Assembly: GCF_052056295.1 (NCBI RefSeq)
Contig: NZ_CP182493.1
Coordinates: 1,364,001-1,428,000, forward strand
Length of the DNA stretch: 64,000 bases
Origin: Catenovulum sp052056295
Lineage (GTDB): Bacteria; Pseudomonadota; Gammaproteobacteria; Enterobacterales; Alteromonadaceae
Direction: 5' to 3'
The translations under genes and the position numbers were made by a program. Positions 16,709 to 26,258 of this stretch are shown here, in pieces. The notes under the pieces were generated by a model. That model saw nothing but the letters and a program-made list of their open reading frames with translations, had not been told where the DNA came from and did not search any database. The stretch's first letter is position 1; every line of letters begins with the position of its first letter.

Positions 16709-17566
16709 ATGAGTGCCGTGTTAGACGAATTAATAGGTTTAATGTCGTTAGAGCAAATCGAGCAAGGGATATACAGAGGACAGTCGCAAGATTTAGGTTT
16801 CGGTGCAGTATTTGGTGGACAAGTACTTGGTCAAGCTTTGTCTGCTGCACAACAAACAGTACAAGCCGAACGCGATGTGCATTCATTTCACTCTTATTTT
16901 TTACGTCCAGGCGATGTTAAACACCCTATTGTTTATAAAGTGGATGTCATTCGTGACGGCAAAGGATTTAGTACCCGTAGAGTTGAAGCAATTCAACATG
17001 GCAAAACCATATTTTATTTAACTGCGTCTTTTCAAATCGAAGAACAAGGTGTTGACCATCAAGCACAAATGCCTGATGTTGTCGGTCCTGAGCAGCTTGT
17101 CAGTGAGCTTGAGTTTGCTAGGGCAAATCAAGATTTAATTCCAGCTTCGATTCGCGAAAAATTTACCTGCGACAAACCTATTGAAATTCGGCCTGTTGAG
17201 TTAATTAATCCACTTAAGCCAGAAGTATTGCCGCCGCACCGCCATATTTGGCTCAAAGCCAATGGCAAGGTGCCAGATAATCTCGCTACACATAAATTTT
17301 TATTGGCATATGCGTCTGACTTTAACTTTCTCACCACAGCACTTCAACCACATGGGCGCTCATTTATGGATCCCAGCATGAAAGTGGCCACTATTGATCA
17401 CTCTATCTGGTTTCACCGCCCGTTTAAATTTGATGATTGGCTGCTTTACCAAATAGATAGCCCGTCAGCCTCTGGCGCTCGTGGTTTAGTACGAGGGCAA
17501 CTATTTAACCGTGACGGCCAACTGGTTGCCTCATGTGTACAAGAAGGTGTCTTACGGTTTAAGTAA
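16709..17566 (+). CDS. tesB: Acyl-CoA thioesterase II
   Basis: 285 aa, double hot-dog fold like E. coli TesB. First hot-dog: FGGQVLGQALSAAQQTV and HSFHSYFLRPGD. Second hot-dog: LAYASDFNFLTTALQPHG (catalytic aspartate in ASDxxFL) and the SIWFHRPFKFDDWLLY..S motif. It hydrolyses medium- and long-chain acyl-CoA to free fatty acid and CoA. The ATG follows GGAGG by 5-6 bases. Its stop codon directly abuts the stop of the convergent HD-GYP gene with no spacer. Confidence 0.95.
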   Translation: MSAVLDELIGLMSLEQIEQGIYRGQSQDLGFGAVFGGQVLGQALSAAQQTVQAERDVHSFHSYFLRPGDVKHPIVYKVDVIRDGKGFSTRRVEAIQHGKTIFYLTASFQIEEQGVDHQAQMPDVVGPEQLVSELEFARANQDLIPASIREKFTCDKPIEIRPVELINPLKPEVLPPHRHIWLKANGKVPDNLATHKFLLAYASDFNFLTTALQPHGRSFMDPSMKVATIDHSIWFHRPFKFDDWLLYQIDSPSASGARGLVRGQLFNRDGQLVASCVQEGVLRFK

Positions 17567-19264
17567 TTAACTGGCCGCTTGGGTTTGATATCGTAATTCT
17601 GGGCGGACATAACCAGGTATTTTATCTAAATCGACTTCATCAATTTGTTCTGGATTGAGGAATTCTTTAGCAAATACTTTGTAAATACCTGAGTCGACAA
17701 ACACATCAAATAAATCGGGATCTATATGATTGTCTTTTTTCATAAAACCGAGAATTTTTAAACATTGGCTTAACGACTTTGCAGGTTTATACGGTCGGTC
17801 AGCTGCTGTTAACGCTTCAAATATGTCTGCTATGGCCATCATACGCGCTGGCACAGACATCTGCTCACGAGTTAATTGGCGAGGATAACCAGTTCCATCC
17901 ATTTTTTCGTGATGTCCACCTGCGTATTCTGGCACTCGGCGTAGATGTTTTGGAAACGGCAAGGCTTCCAGCATATCTATGGTAATTTCGATATGGCGAT
18001 TGATAATTGCGCGCTCTTCATTGTTTAACGTACCACGAGCAATTTTTAGGTTATAAATTTCATCGTCAGTTAATAACGGTGTAGTTTTACCGTTTATGTT
18101 TAGCTCAGCTTGATGGCCGATTTGTTCAACCCTTTGCTGATCGTCCGGTGCCATAAACTCACCGCCAATATTCGCTTTGCGTAAAAATTCAAAATCGTCT
18201 TCTAGTTGCGCTAGTTTTTGCTTAAGTTCATCTTCATAACTAGCAACTACAGCAGCTTGATTTGTTTTATATGCATCAATTATTTTTTGCTGATAACTTA
18301 ATTGAATATCTCGCTTAACAATTTCAAAACGGCTCTCAACTAAATGAATTCTGTCAGCAATAGTTTCCAATTTAGTTGCTTTATCCATCACATATTCAGG
18401 CGTACCGACTTTACCACAATCGTGCAACCAAGCAGCAATATTCAGCTCGTACATGTCTTTTTCTGTCATTGAAAAATCTGACAAAGGACCATAATCAACT
18501 TGGTTAACGGCTTGCGCGAGCAACATGGTAATTTCAGGTACCCTGCGGCAATGACCACCAGTGTAAGGCGATTTTTCATCTATAGCTTGTGCAATCAATT
18601 TAGTAAATGATTGGAAAAGCGTTTGCATGTCGTCAATAAGCTGTCTGTTTGTCAGCGCCACTGCGGCTTGTGAAGCGAGCGAATCAACTAAACGTTGGAT
18701 TTCTGGTGAAAACGGAATGATCTCGGTTTCACCATTAACCAATATTTTTTGCGCATTGATTAATTGTAATACGCCATTTAGCTCACCTTCATGGTTTTTC
18801 ATTGGTATGGTTAAAACTGACTGAGTTCGATAGCCAATTTTTTTATCCATTTCCCGTGCAGCTGTCATATCAAAGCCATCAAAAGGTTGATAAGCATCAG
18901 GAATATTAACGACTAAATCTTTATTTGCGGCAAAAGCGACCAAGGCATTTAAATTAGATTTCCCTTCGATTTCTAAAGGGATGTTGGGAAATGGTATGGG
19001 CTGTCCGCTAGTACCACCCATATACATGTCTAATGTGTGATTTATCAGAGTTTCAAATTTGAGTTGGTTGTCGTCGGTAACTGAATAAATAGTACCGCCG
19101 TCCGCATGGGTAAGCTGTTGTGCGGCAAATAATATTTGTTCGAGTAACTTGGTGGTATCTTTTTCAGACGACAGCGCGACGCCTACTTTAATTAGGTGAT
19201 CAACTTGCTCATGCAAGTCTTGCTGAACTATCTCTGAAATAGTTTCCGAAATACTCTCACTCAT
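17567..19264 (-). CDS. GAF/HD-GYP cyclic di-GMP phosphodiesterase
   Basis: 565 aa. The N-terminal GAF domain (about 25-200) has the usual KLLEQILFAAQQLTHADGGTIY opening. An HD-GYP domain with a long insertion follows: WLHDCGKVGTPEYV holds the metal-binding HD pair and GGHHEKMDGTGYP is the GYP signature, with MMAIADIFEALTAADRPYK after it. It degrades cyclic di-GMP. About 100 charged coiled residues separate the two halves of the HD-GYP core, which is longer than usual. It lies 48 bp after the CHASE2-cyclase gene, as the last gene of a five-gene signalling operon. Confidence 0.93.
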   Translation of the reverse strand: MSESISETISEIVQQDLHEQVDHLIKVGVALSSEKDTTKLLEQILFAAQQLTHADGGTIYSVTDDNQLKFETLINHTLDMYMGGTSGQPIPFPNIPLEIEGKSNLNALVAFAANKDLVVNIPDAYQPFDGFDMTAAREMDKKIGYRTQSVLTIPMKNHEGELNGVLQLINAQKILVNGETEIIPFSPEIQRLVDSLASQAAVALTNRQLIDDMQTLFQSFTKLIAQAIDEKSPYTGGHCRRVPEITMLLAQAVNQVDYGPLSDFSMTEKDMYELNIAAWLHDCGKVGTPEYVMDKATKLETIADRIHLVESRFEIVKRDIQLSYQQKIIDAYKTNQAAVVASYEDELKQKLAQLEDDFEFLRKANIGGEFMAPDDQQRVEQIGHQAELNINGKTTPLLTDDEIYNLKIARGTLNNEERAIINRHIEITIDMLEALPFPKHLRRVPEYAGGHHEKMDGTGYPRQLTREQMSVPARMMAIADIFEALTAADRPYKPAKSLSQCLKILGFMKKDNHIDPDLFDVFVDSGIYKVFAKEFLNPEQIDEVDLDKIPGYVRPELRYQTQAAS

Positions 19265-19312
19265 TAACTGCTCACTTACTTATTCACATTAAACATCCAT
19301 GCGCCTCTTATA

Positions 19313-21547
19313 TTATTTACTCGTATGGGTAAAACTTCCATCCCAATTTTCAATAAAGTCTTGCTCTCGCAATTCTTCAATACGTTCAAGGTAGATTTTA
19401 TATAACATTCTAGCCGGATACTGGTCTGATAACTGACTAAAAACTTCTTCTGCCTGTTGCCACTCTTGTGATAAATACCAATCGTAAGCTTGTAAATGTA
19501 GCGACAATTCGTCTTTGATATCTTCAGTTAATTCTGAAAACAAACAAATTGGCTCTACTATTGCCACCGCTTGATTTTTGCCTTTAACTTTAACTCTGTC
19601 AATTGGTCGATAAACATAGCTGGTCGCGAGCTCTTGTGTTGATTCACTTACCAATAGCTTAACACCATAAAACTTAGTTAACCCTTCTAAACGACTGCCT
19701 AAGTTTACCGCATCACCTAACACAGTATAGGCTCGTCTAAATTCAGAGCCCATGTCACCTACATTCATCTCGCCGGTGTTAATACCAATGCCAATCGCAA
19801 TTTCAGGGAAACCTTGTTGTGCAAAAGAAACATTTAATTCTTCAGTAATTTTTAACATAGCAAAAGCTGCAGTTATTGCATTGTCTGCATGCTCTGGGTC
19901 GTCTAATGGAGCGCCCCAGAATGCCATAACCATATCGCCTACATACTTATCTATCGTACCTTTGTGATCTAATATGCTCTTGGTGATAGGTGAAAAATAC
20001 TGATTAAGCAGTTGTTTCAACTCAGTTGCCGACAACCTTTCTGAAATTGTCGTAAAACTGCGAATGTCTGAAAACAGTACACTCATGACCTTTCTTTCAC
20101 CATCAAAAGACACGCTGCTTGGGTCGCTTAACATTTTGTCGATATGCGCTGGCGGCACATACTGGTCAAAGAAACCCTTGATCACTTTTTTCTGGTTCGA
20201 CTCTGCTGCATAGCCAATAGCAACATTCACAGCCGTTATTGTAACCAGCAAAGCGATGACGGTAAACAATGGTAATACAATACTAAAAAAATGCCACTGA
20301 ACCAGGTTAAACACTATACTTATTGCGATTAAAGTTGCGCCAGTCAGCGCCATTTTGATCGAACCTAGCTTAGGCATTAACCAACTGCTAAAAGCACCGA
20401 TTAAACACAGCATTACCACAACCCACTCGTTAGCAACATCAGGTTGAAATTTTAATACTTCCGGATGTAATAGCGCTTCAGCAACATTTGCATGCACCTC
20501 AACCCCTGGGTATTGAATACCAACTGGGGTTTCTCGTAAATCGGCTAAACCTACAGAAGATGTGCCAATAAACGCTATTGCGCCCGCGAGCTTTTCATCA
20601 CCAACTCGGCCTTCAATAACATCTGTCGCTGAAATGTATTCAAAACTGCGCTTACCGCCTCTGTATGGCACCAACACATGCCCATGCTGATCGGTTGGTA
20701 TAATTTGCTTGTTTAGCTCTACAGATACAATATTGTGTTGACCGCCGTAGGATTTAGTATTCACCTTTATTGTTTCTTCGAATAAGTATGCTCGAACCGC
20801 TTCGAGCGCCAGCGAAGAATAAAGTTTGTCTTGATGACGAATAATCAATGCAGCACGGCGAATTGAACCATCTTCATCAGGCATTGAATTCATAAAACCT
20901 TGAGAAACAGTAAAACCGCTCTGTTGTGCAGCTTGATACAAGGTATCAACAACACCGACAAATGCAGGTTTTGCAACAGCTTTTGTTCTAGTAACATCAA
21001 CTTGTGTATCTATGACAATTGGGCTATCCGGCAAGTGCCCTGACATAGCGACTAGTTGATCTTCAAATAATGTCCCAAGAATCACATCACCTTGGCTAAT
21101 ACTTGCCGCCAATTGAGTATCGGGATCGAGCTGCTGCCGATACTTGGATAAATGCTGCTCAACCGCATCTGACTTTGGAGTATTGGACAAAATAAAGTCA
21201 ACCGGATTAACTTCTTCTTCTGAAAACATGACGTCGAATGCGATAACAACGGCACCTGCATTAAACAATTGATCAACCATTTTTGCCGTTTTTACTCGGC
21301 TCCACGGAAAGCGACCTTGTTCGCGTATGCTTTTTTCGTCAATATCTATAACGACAATATTATTGTCTGAATATTGATTACGATAAGGTAATAAAAAATT
21401 GAAACGTAAATCGTAGAGCAAACCATCTAAGCGATTTAATCCGGCGCGAGTGTCTGAGTTGACTGGCGATAACTGCAGTAAAATAAAAGTTAGTGTTAAT
21501 AATAACCCACAGAAAACAGCTAATCTGTGGGAGGTAATTTTAATCAT
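19313..21547 (-). CDS. CHASE2-domain class III adenylate cyclase
   Basis: 744 aa. One N-terminal membrane helix (8-28), a periplasmic CHASE2 sensor (about 35-360), three membrane helices (about 374-445) and a cytosolic class III cyclase domain (about 485-660). Metal-binding Asp494 (LFSDIRSFT) and Asp538 (YVGDMVMAFW), substrate-selecting Lys534 and Asp612 (VLGDAVN), and transition-state Asn615 and Arg619 are all present. That set predicts an active enzyme making cAMP rather than cGMP. The start overlaps the metallo-beta-lactamase-fold gene by 8 bp. Confidence 0.93.
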   Translation of the reverse strand: MIKITSHRLAVFCGLLLTLTFILLQLSPVNSDTRAGLNRLDGLLYDLRFNFLLPYRNQYSDNNIVVIDIDEKSIREQGRFPWSRVKTAKMVDQLFNAGAVVIAFDVMFSEEEVNPVDFILSNTPKSDAVEQHLSKYRQQLDPDTQLAASISQGDVILGTLFEDQLVAMSGHLPDSPIVIDTQVDVTRTKAVAKPAFVGVVDTLYQAAQQSGFTVSQGFMNSMPDEDGSIRRAALIIRHQDKLYSSLALEAVRAYLFEETIKVNTKSYGGQHNIVSVELNKQIIPTDQHGHVLVPYRGGKRSFEYISATDVIEGRVGDEKLAGAIAFIGTSSVGLADLRETPVGIQYPGVEVHANVAEALLHPEVLKFQPDVANEWVVVMLCLIGAFSSWLMPKLGSIKMALTGATLIAISIVFNLVQWHFFSIVLPLFTVIALLVTITAVNVAIGYAAESNQKKVIKGFFDQYVPPAHIDKMLSDPSSVSFDGERKVMSVLFSDIRSFTTISERLSATELKQLLNQYFSPITKSILDHKGTIDKYVGDMVMAFWGAPLDDPEHADNAITAAFAMLKITEELNVSFAQQGFPEIAIGIGINTGEMNVGDMGSEFRRAYTVLGDAVNLGSRLEGLTKFYGVKLLVSESTQELATSYVYRPIDRVKVKGKNQAVAIVEPICLFSELTEDIKDELSLHLQAYDWYLSQEWQQAEEVFSQLSDQYPARMLYKIYLERIEELREQDFIENWDGSFTHTSK

Positions 21548-22403
21548 CTATTGGAGCTGCATCATCAGCGAGTTGGATCACCATACCTTCGTATGCAGCA
21601 AATATATGGGTTTTCGATTTTCTGCGCTCTAACATAGCTTGTATGTGTGCTACTTGATGTTCAATATCTTCATCTGTACGTGTGTAGTCATGGCTATATA
21701 AAGCACACTGTTTTACTTTGGCAGTAACGGCTAATTCTACGGCTTGGTCAACTAAACTGTGGCCCCATCCATGTTTATGTGGCATATCTTTGTCAATGTA
21801 TTGTGCATCGTGAATTAATAAATCGGCTTCACTAATAAATTCAACCCATTCTTCAAAGGTAGTGGATATTTGATATGGTGGATATAATTCATTGTCTGTC
21901 ACATAAGCGAGTTTATAGCCGTTTTCTTCAATCAAGTATGCTGAGCCACCACCTGGATGATTAAGCGATTTACGTCGAACAGTTGCACTGCCCACTTGCC
22001 AACTATCTAAACCTTCATACGGTGTTAATTCAATATCAGCTCTTAGTTCATCCGATTTTATTGGAAACCAAGTGCCTGACATTTGCTGCAATACGGCATC
22101 GTCTTCTCTAGGTGTGGTTAACCCAGGCGTTAATACGATTTTGCGTTTAATTTGGTATGCAGGGGTAAAAAACGGAAACCCTTGAATATGATCCCAATGA
22201 TTGTGCGTTAACATTAAATGAATTGGTTTACCCTTTGCGAGTAACTCATCACCCAATTTCACAATACCTGTACCAGCATCAAGTATGATATCAGTGCCAT
22301 CTTCAAGCTCTACATGAACACATGCAGTGTTGCCGCCATATTTTGCAAACTCTGCGCCTGCTGCTGGCATACTGCCTCTTACCCCAAAAAACTTAACCCA
22401 CAT
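21540..22403 (-). CDS. Metallo-beta-lactamase-fold hydrolase
   Basis: 287 aa. Starts VKFFGVRGSMPAAG and carries YGGNTACV, DAGTG and the metal site THNHWDHIQG (HxHxDH). Further ligands are likely in LNHPGG, IHDAQY and SHDYTR. This is the ribonuclease Z/phosphodiesterase-like branch of the superfamily, many of whose members act on cyclic nucleotides or RNA. Position between a FecR-domain protein and an adenylate cyclase, with an 8-bp overlap to the cyclase, suggests a cyclic-nucleotide phosphodiesterase, but that is inference only. Confidence 0.88.
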   Translation of the reverse strand: MWVKFFGVRGSMPAAGAEFAKYGGNTACVHVELEDGTDIILDAGTGIVKLGDELLAKGKPIHLMLTHNHWDHIQGFPFFTPAYQIKRKIVLTPGLTTPREDDAVLQQMSGTWFPIKSDELRADIELTPYEGLDSWQVGSATVRRKSLNHPGGGSAYLIEENGYKLAYVTDNELYPPYQISTTFEEWVEFISEADLLIHDAQYIDKDMPHKHGWGHSLVDQAVELAVTAKVKQCALYSHDYTRTDEDIEHQVAHIQAMLERRKSKTHIFAAYEGMVIQLADDAAPIDD

Positions 22404-22431
22404 GCTTTACTACCTTTTTGTATCCATGTAT

Positions 22432-23763
22432 CTAAAGATCTGTTGCAGCTTCATCAACTGGTGTTGGCGATGCGCTTTCACCCAAAGTAAAAATGCCACC
22501 AGCTGTAACACTTTCATCTTCTTGCTCTTTTAATTCAACAGAGCCAGAAATCGTATCCGCTTCAATAAATTTAGCGTCTATTGTGCCTTCTGCCAAGTTA
22601 TCTCCATACGAAGCATAATTTACTCCTATATCTAACTCGGCATCACGAATTGCGCCATTAAAGCGCGCAAGCCATTCGCCACCTTCATCGGTAAAAGATA
22701 AGAAACCTTCCTCTACTGTTTGTGTATCAAAATCAATTTGCATACTCATACTTGCATCAGTGACGTTTGGACCAAAGCCGTGACTAGTTAAATCAAAGGA
22801 GGTTATACCTGTACGACCAAGTATCGGGTTAATTCCTAGATTGTCTTGCAATTCTTGTTCAGAAGGATCTATAACTTCTGGATCAAATTCGGTTGTATCA
22901 ACAATTATCTCAATCTTATCTGTAGCATTTAGCTCTGTGGTTTCTGTCTCTAGATCTTCGTTAGTCGCCACTTCAACTTGCAAGTCAGCACTACTTCCCT
23001 GATTGTTTGTTGCTGCATTTGACTGAGCCTGTTCAGAGTTATTCTGAGTTGTGCCGCTCCCGCTATTACTTGAGGCATTATCGTCATTATCTTCAGAGTC
23101 TTCGCCTGACTGCTGCGTTTCATCATCATTTTGAGTGGGATCTGCGCTATGACCAGAGTCAAAAACTTCAGGGACAGTCAATAACCCCGTCACTTGACCA
23201 TTAGATTGAATTTTACCGAAGTTAAAATTTTCATTTGCACCGAATGAGACTAATTCGACACCGCCACCGACATCAACATTTACGTCAATTGCACCGTCCC
23301 AAACGGCAATAAACATTTCTCCATCGACCAGCTCTATTTCAAAGTGAGTTCCTCGAATACCTATACTGCCAACCGGTGTTTTTAGCTGATATTCACCATT
23401 ATCATTTTTGATCTTGCCACTTATAGTACGAATGCCACCTGAGAGCAAATTCATCACGGCAGAGCCAGTGTCTGTTTCAGCATCATACTCATAAGTTGAA
23501 ATAATTAGCTGTGTATTCTCTTTAATTGCGAGCAAACCACCGTCAGTCATTTTGAACTGAGCTTTACTTTTAGGGCCCGTTGTTACTGTGTCTATATTAT
23601 ACACTGGTGAGCGTCTTTTTAACGGACGTGTATCATCTCCTACAGCTTCGACCTCACCCAGTGCGACTAATGTTCGTCCGGCTATATCCGCAGCTTTGAC
23701 AGGCAAGGCTAATGCGACTATTGCTAGGATATTTATGACTTTTGTTGCGTGATGCCATTTCAT
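22432..23763 (-). CDS. FecR-domain periplasmic protein
   Basis: 443 aa with signal peptide (cleaved near VKA-AD). The FecR domain (about 50-175) shows the typical pattern: TVTTGPKSKAQFKMTDGGLLAI, LLSGGIRTISGK and TPVGSIGIRGTHFEI. A low-complexity acidic N/S/Q/D-rich linker (about 205-270) leads to a C-terminal beta-rich domain of unknown type. Such non-iron FecR proteins often neighbour CHASE2 cyclases and TPR/barrel proteins, as here. It has a perfect GGAGGTG ribosome site. It probably senses or binds something in the periplasm or outer membrane. Confidence 0.88.
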   Translation of the reverse strand: MKWHHATKVINILAIVALALPVKAADIAGRTLVALGEVEAVGDDTRPLKRRSPVYNIDTVTTGPKSKAQFKMTDGGLLAIKENTQLIISTYEYDAETDTGSAVMNLLSGGIRTISGKIKNDNGEYQLKTPVGSIGIRGTHFEIELVDGEMFIAVWDGAIDVNVDVGGGVELVSFGANENFNFGKIQSNGQVTGLLTVPEVFDSGHSADPTQNDDETQQSGEDSEDNDDNASSNSGSGTTQNNSEQAQSNAATNNQGSSADLQVEVATNEDLETETTELNATDKIEIIVDTTEFDPEVIDPSEQELQDNLGINPILGRTGITSFDLTSHGFGPNVTDASMSMQIDFDTQTVEEGFLSFTDEGGEWLARFNGAIRDAELDIGVNYASYGDNLAEGTIDAKFIEADTISGSVELKEQEDESVTAGGIFTLGESASPTPVDEAATDL

Positions 23764-23777
23764 AATTCACCTCCGCA

Positions 23778-25133
23778 TTAAAATAAATAACGCACGCCGC
23801 TATTAACGACATTGCGATCAAAACTATATAAAAATTGGTTACTATTTTTGCGACTTATCCGCGCTTGCGTTTGCCACAACCAACTAGAACTGAAGGCGTA
23901 ATCAAACCCAACCAAATAAATAATATTGTGGTCTTTGCGTTTTTCATCAAAAAGAACAGTCACACCATCGCTTTGGGTCAAGGTTTCATTGAGATATTGG
24001 TGATTGGCCTCTTGGTACTGCCAAGATAGGCGCAACGTTCCCCATGATTGCAACTTTTGTATCCAATTAACTGAAAGCCCAGAAACATTGCGTTCATATT
24101 GCTTAGACTGCAAATTGAAATTTTTAACATTTTCATCTCGGAACGAGGTGCCCAAACTCAATCGTGCACTATCTAGTTGTTTGATATATTCAAGACGTAT
24201 TTGCGCACTTCCGCTATCTAAATTGTCGTTTTTTTCGTTATCAATTAAAGTGTAGTTCCCTGACAATTGGATACTGGCACTGTCGTCAAAAGCAAAGTTA
24301 GCCGAAGCCATCAAAGCAGCTAGATTGTGATACTTTTCTTCACCATACCAGAAACCTTGGGCAAACACGCTAGTGCGCAGTTGCAAAGCGCCCATTCTAT
24401 GGGTATATCCAGCCATCACATCTAAATTGGATTTATTGTATTGTGCAGCCGATTGATGATCTGTATGTGAAACGGTGGCACTGGCAAACCAAGCATTGTA
24501 TTTAGCTGTTGGATAGCGATAGGCCAAGTTAGCATTTACGCGATAAAATTGATCTGACTCAACAGGAAATTGCGAATCATCTGATATTGCCAAACCTAAA
24601 ATCGAAATAGAATATTTGTCATCTCCCAAACCTGAGCTGACATTTGAGTCATAACCCAGAGATAAACCGGCAAATCCAGACCAAACAGGATCGAGTTTAA
24701 CACTTTGTTTGTCGATTAATTGCAGATAGCGCTCGGCTTGCTCAGTAATCTTTACTGAAGGTTTTAATTTAACTAAGTTGTTAAACTCGCGTTTTGAAGC
24801 AGCAAAATTATCAACTTCGTAATAAGCAACTGCAAGTGCATAACGTGCATTCAAATTATTCGGCCGATTAATGACCACTCGCTCAAAAGCAAATATTGCT
24901 TCTTGATGCATACCTGTTTGCCGTGCAGCTAAACCGTATAAATAGTCAAAATCAGCATCACCGGCGTATTGGTCGAATAAAGATTCAGCTAACTCAAAAG
25001 CATCTTGGTATAAACCAGCTTCAACAAGTTTTATCAGATATTTACGATCATCCGTTTGCGCACTTGCAGTGTGGGCAGCCAACAATAAGCCCAAATATAC
25101 AATTTTTTTTAGATTTTTCGCTGTCGAAAACAT
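23778..25133 (-). CDS. TPR plus beta-barrel outer-membrane protein
   Basis: 451 aa from the ATG at 25133 (AGGGA upstream, signal peptide starts directly after). The longer TTG start at 25172 is poor. Residues about 25-140 form tetratricopeptide repeats (EAIFAFERVVINRPNNLNARYALAVAYYEVDNF), and from about 160 onward the protein is alternating beta strands ending in VNSGVRYLF, an outer-membrane barrel terminus. The layout resembles surface-lipoprotein assembly modifier (Slam-type) and related TPR-barrel exporters, but I cannot confirm membership. It is the first gene of the FecR/cyclase operon. Confidence 0.82.
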   Translation of the reverse strand: MFSTAKNLKKIVYLGLLLAAHTASAQTDDRKYLIKLVEAGLYQDAFELAESLFDQYAGDADFDYLYGLAARQTGMHQEAIFAFERVVINRPNNLNARYALAVAYYEVDNFAASKREFNNLVKLKPSVKITEQAERYLQLIDKQSVKLDPVWSGFAGLSLGYDSNVSSGLGDDKYSISILGLAISDDSQFPVESDQFYRVNANLAYRYPTAKYNAWFASATVSHTDHQSAAQYNKSNLDVMAGYTHRMGALQLRTSVFAQGFWYGEEKYHNLAALMASANFAFDDSASIQLSGNYTLIDNEKNDNLDSGSAQIRLEYIKQLDSARLSLGTSFRDENVKNFNLQSKQYERNVSGLSVNWIQKLQSWGTLRLSWQYQEANHQYLNETLTQSDGVTVLFDEKRKDHNIIYLVGFDYAFSSSWLWQTQARISRKNSNQFLYSFDRNVVNSGVRYLF

Positions 25134-25300
25134 TGAATGTATCCCTAGTGGATAGTCTAGTATGTTCGGCAATCGAGTGATTGCTGGATTTCCCGATAAT
25201 TACTATTAAACTAACAGTATAAGTGTAGGCAATCCAAATAGACAATTATAGAGCTAAGTATTTGTTAATCTAGCTCATAAGTAAACCCAAAGGCTGATAG

Positions 25301-26248
25301 TTGCGTCACATTCTTTTTATTATATTCGGATTATTAATTTGCTACTCGCAAGCTGTAAGTAGCAAACAATTAGTATTTGAAAAAATTAAACAAGGCCAAC
25401 AAACACAATTTAACTATGTTTGGTTAAATCACCAACAGCAGCAATTGCAACTTAATTTCAGCTTACACAACAAACAACTATTTGGTTTATTTAGAAAATT
25501 TAAACTTTACCAGCCACATTTAGCGCAAAGATATGTTTACGTAAGCATGCAAAAAGCGCTGGCAAAGTGGCCAAACAAAAAACAGAGGGTTCAACTAATT
25601 TCACGACCAAACGACATAAAAATTGTCGCCTATGGTAACCAAGATGAACAACCACACGAACTTATGCAGCATTTGCTGCAAATTCAATATCAAGCGCAAC
25701 AAACTTACCTTGAACAAAATACCTATAGCCAAATGACCAATGCGTTTGGTAGCAATGTAGTTAAGCCTGATCATATGCGCATTGCCAAGGAGTCGTTGGA
25801 ATTTGTCGCCCCTATTGTCGCGCAAATCCCTCAGGAGTTATCAGGTTACATCACCCGAGATTCAATCAATTATTTATTGTCTTGGTTACAAAGTATTCCG
25901 TATTCAGCACTTGAGAGTCGCAGCGAATCTATGGGTATGGGTTTTAACCCACCAAACAAACTGCTATTTGAAAACCAAGGTGACTGCGACAGCAAAAGCA
26001 CTTTATTTGCGGCGATCATGCGTGCATTTGTGCCAAATTTAGGCATAGTGATAGTTTACCTACCCAACCATGCGCTGGTTGGTTTACAGATTCCGTATTC
26101 ACAAGCGGATGAATATATTGAATTAGACGGCAACTATTATGTATTAGCCGAGCCAACCGGCCCTGCAGTATTACCACTTGCCGAAATAGGTGCTGAATCA
26201 AAAAGGGCAATCGACTCAGGCTCTTTTAGCGCTGAATCTATGCCATAA
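25301..26248 (+). CDS. Secreted transglutaminase-like cysteine protein
   Basis: 315 aa from a TTG start (25301) with AAAGG eight bases upstream. A signal peptide (about 1-20) leads to a 150-residue region of no recognised type. The C-terminal third has a transglutaminase-like triad: Cys229 in GDCDSKST, His257 in LPNHALVGL and acidic Glu284 in LAEPTG. Such periplasmic proteins hydrolyse or process peptides. The partner is unknown. It is divergent from the TPR-barrel gene (167 bp) and convergent with the deacetylase gene, so it is probably transcribed alone. Confidence 0.72.
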   Translation: MRHILFIIFGLLICYSQAVSSKQLVFEKIKQGQQTQFNYVWLNHQQQQLQLNFSLHNKQLFGLFRKFKLYQPHLAQRYVYVSMQKALAKWPNKKQRVQLISRPNDIKIVAYGNQDEQPHELMQHLLQIQYQAQQTYLEQNTYSQMTNAFGSNVVKPDHMRIAKESLEFVAPIVAQIPQELSGYITRDSINYLLSWLQSIPYSALESRSESMGMGFNPPNKLLFENQGDCDSKSTLFAAIMRAFVPNLGIVIVYLPNHALVGLQIPYSQADEYIELDGNYYVLAEPTGPAVLPLAEIGAESKRAIDSGSFSAESMP

Positions 26249-26258
26249 TCAATCAAGG

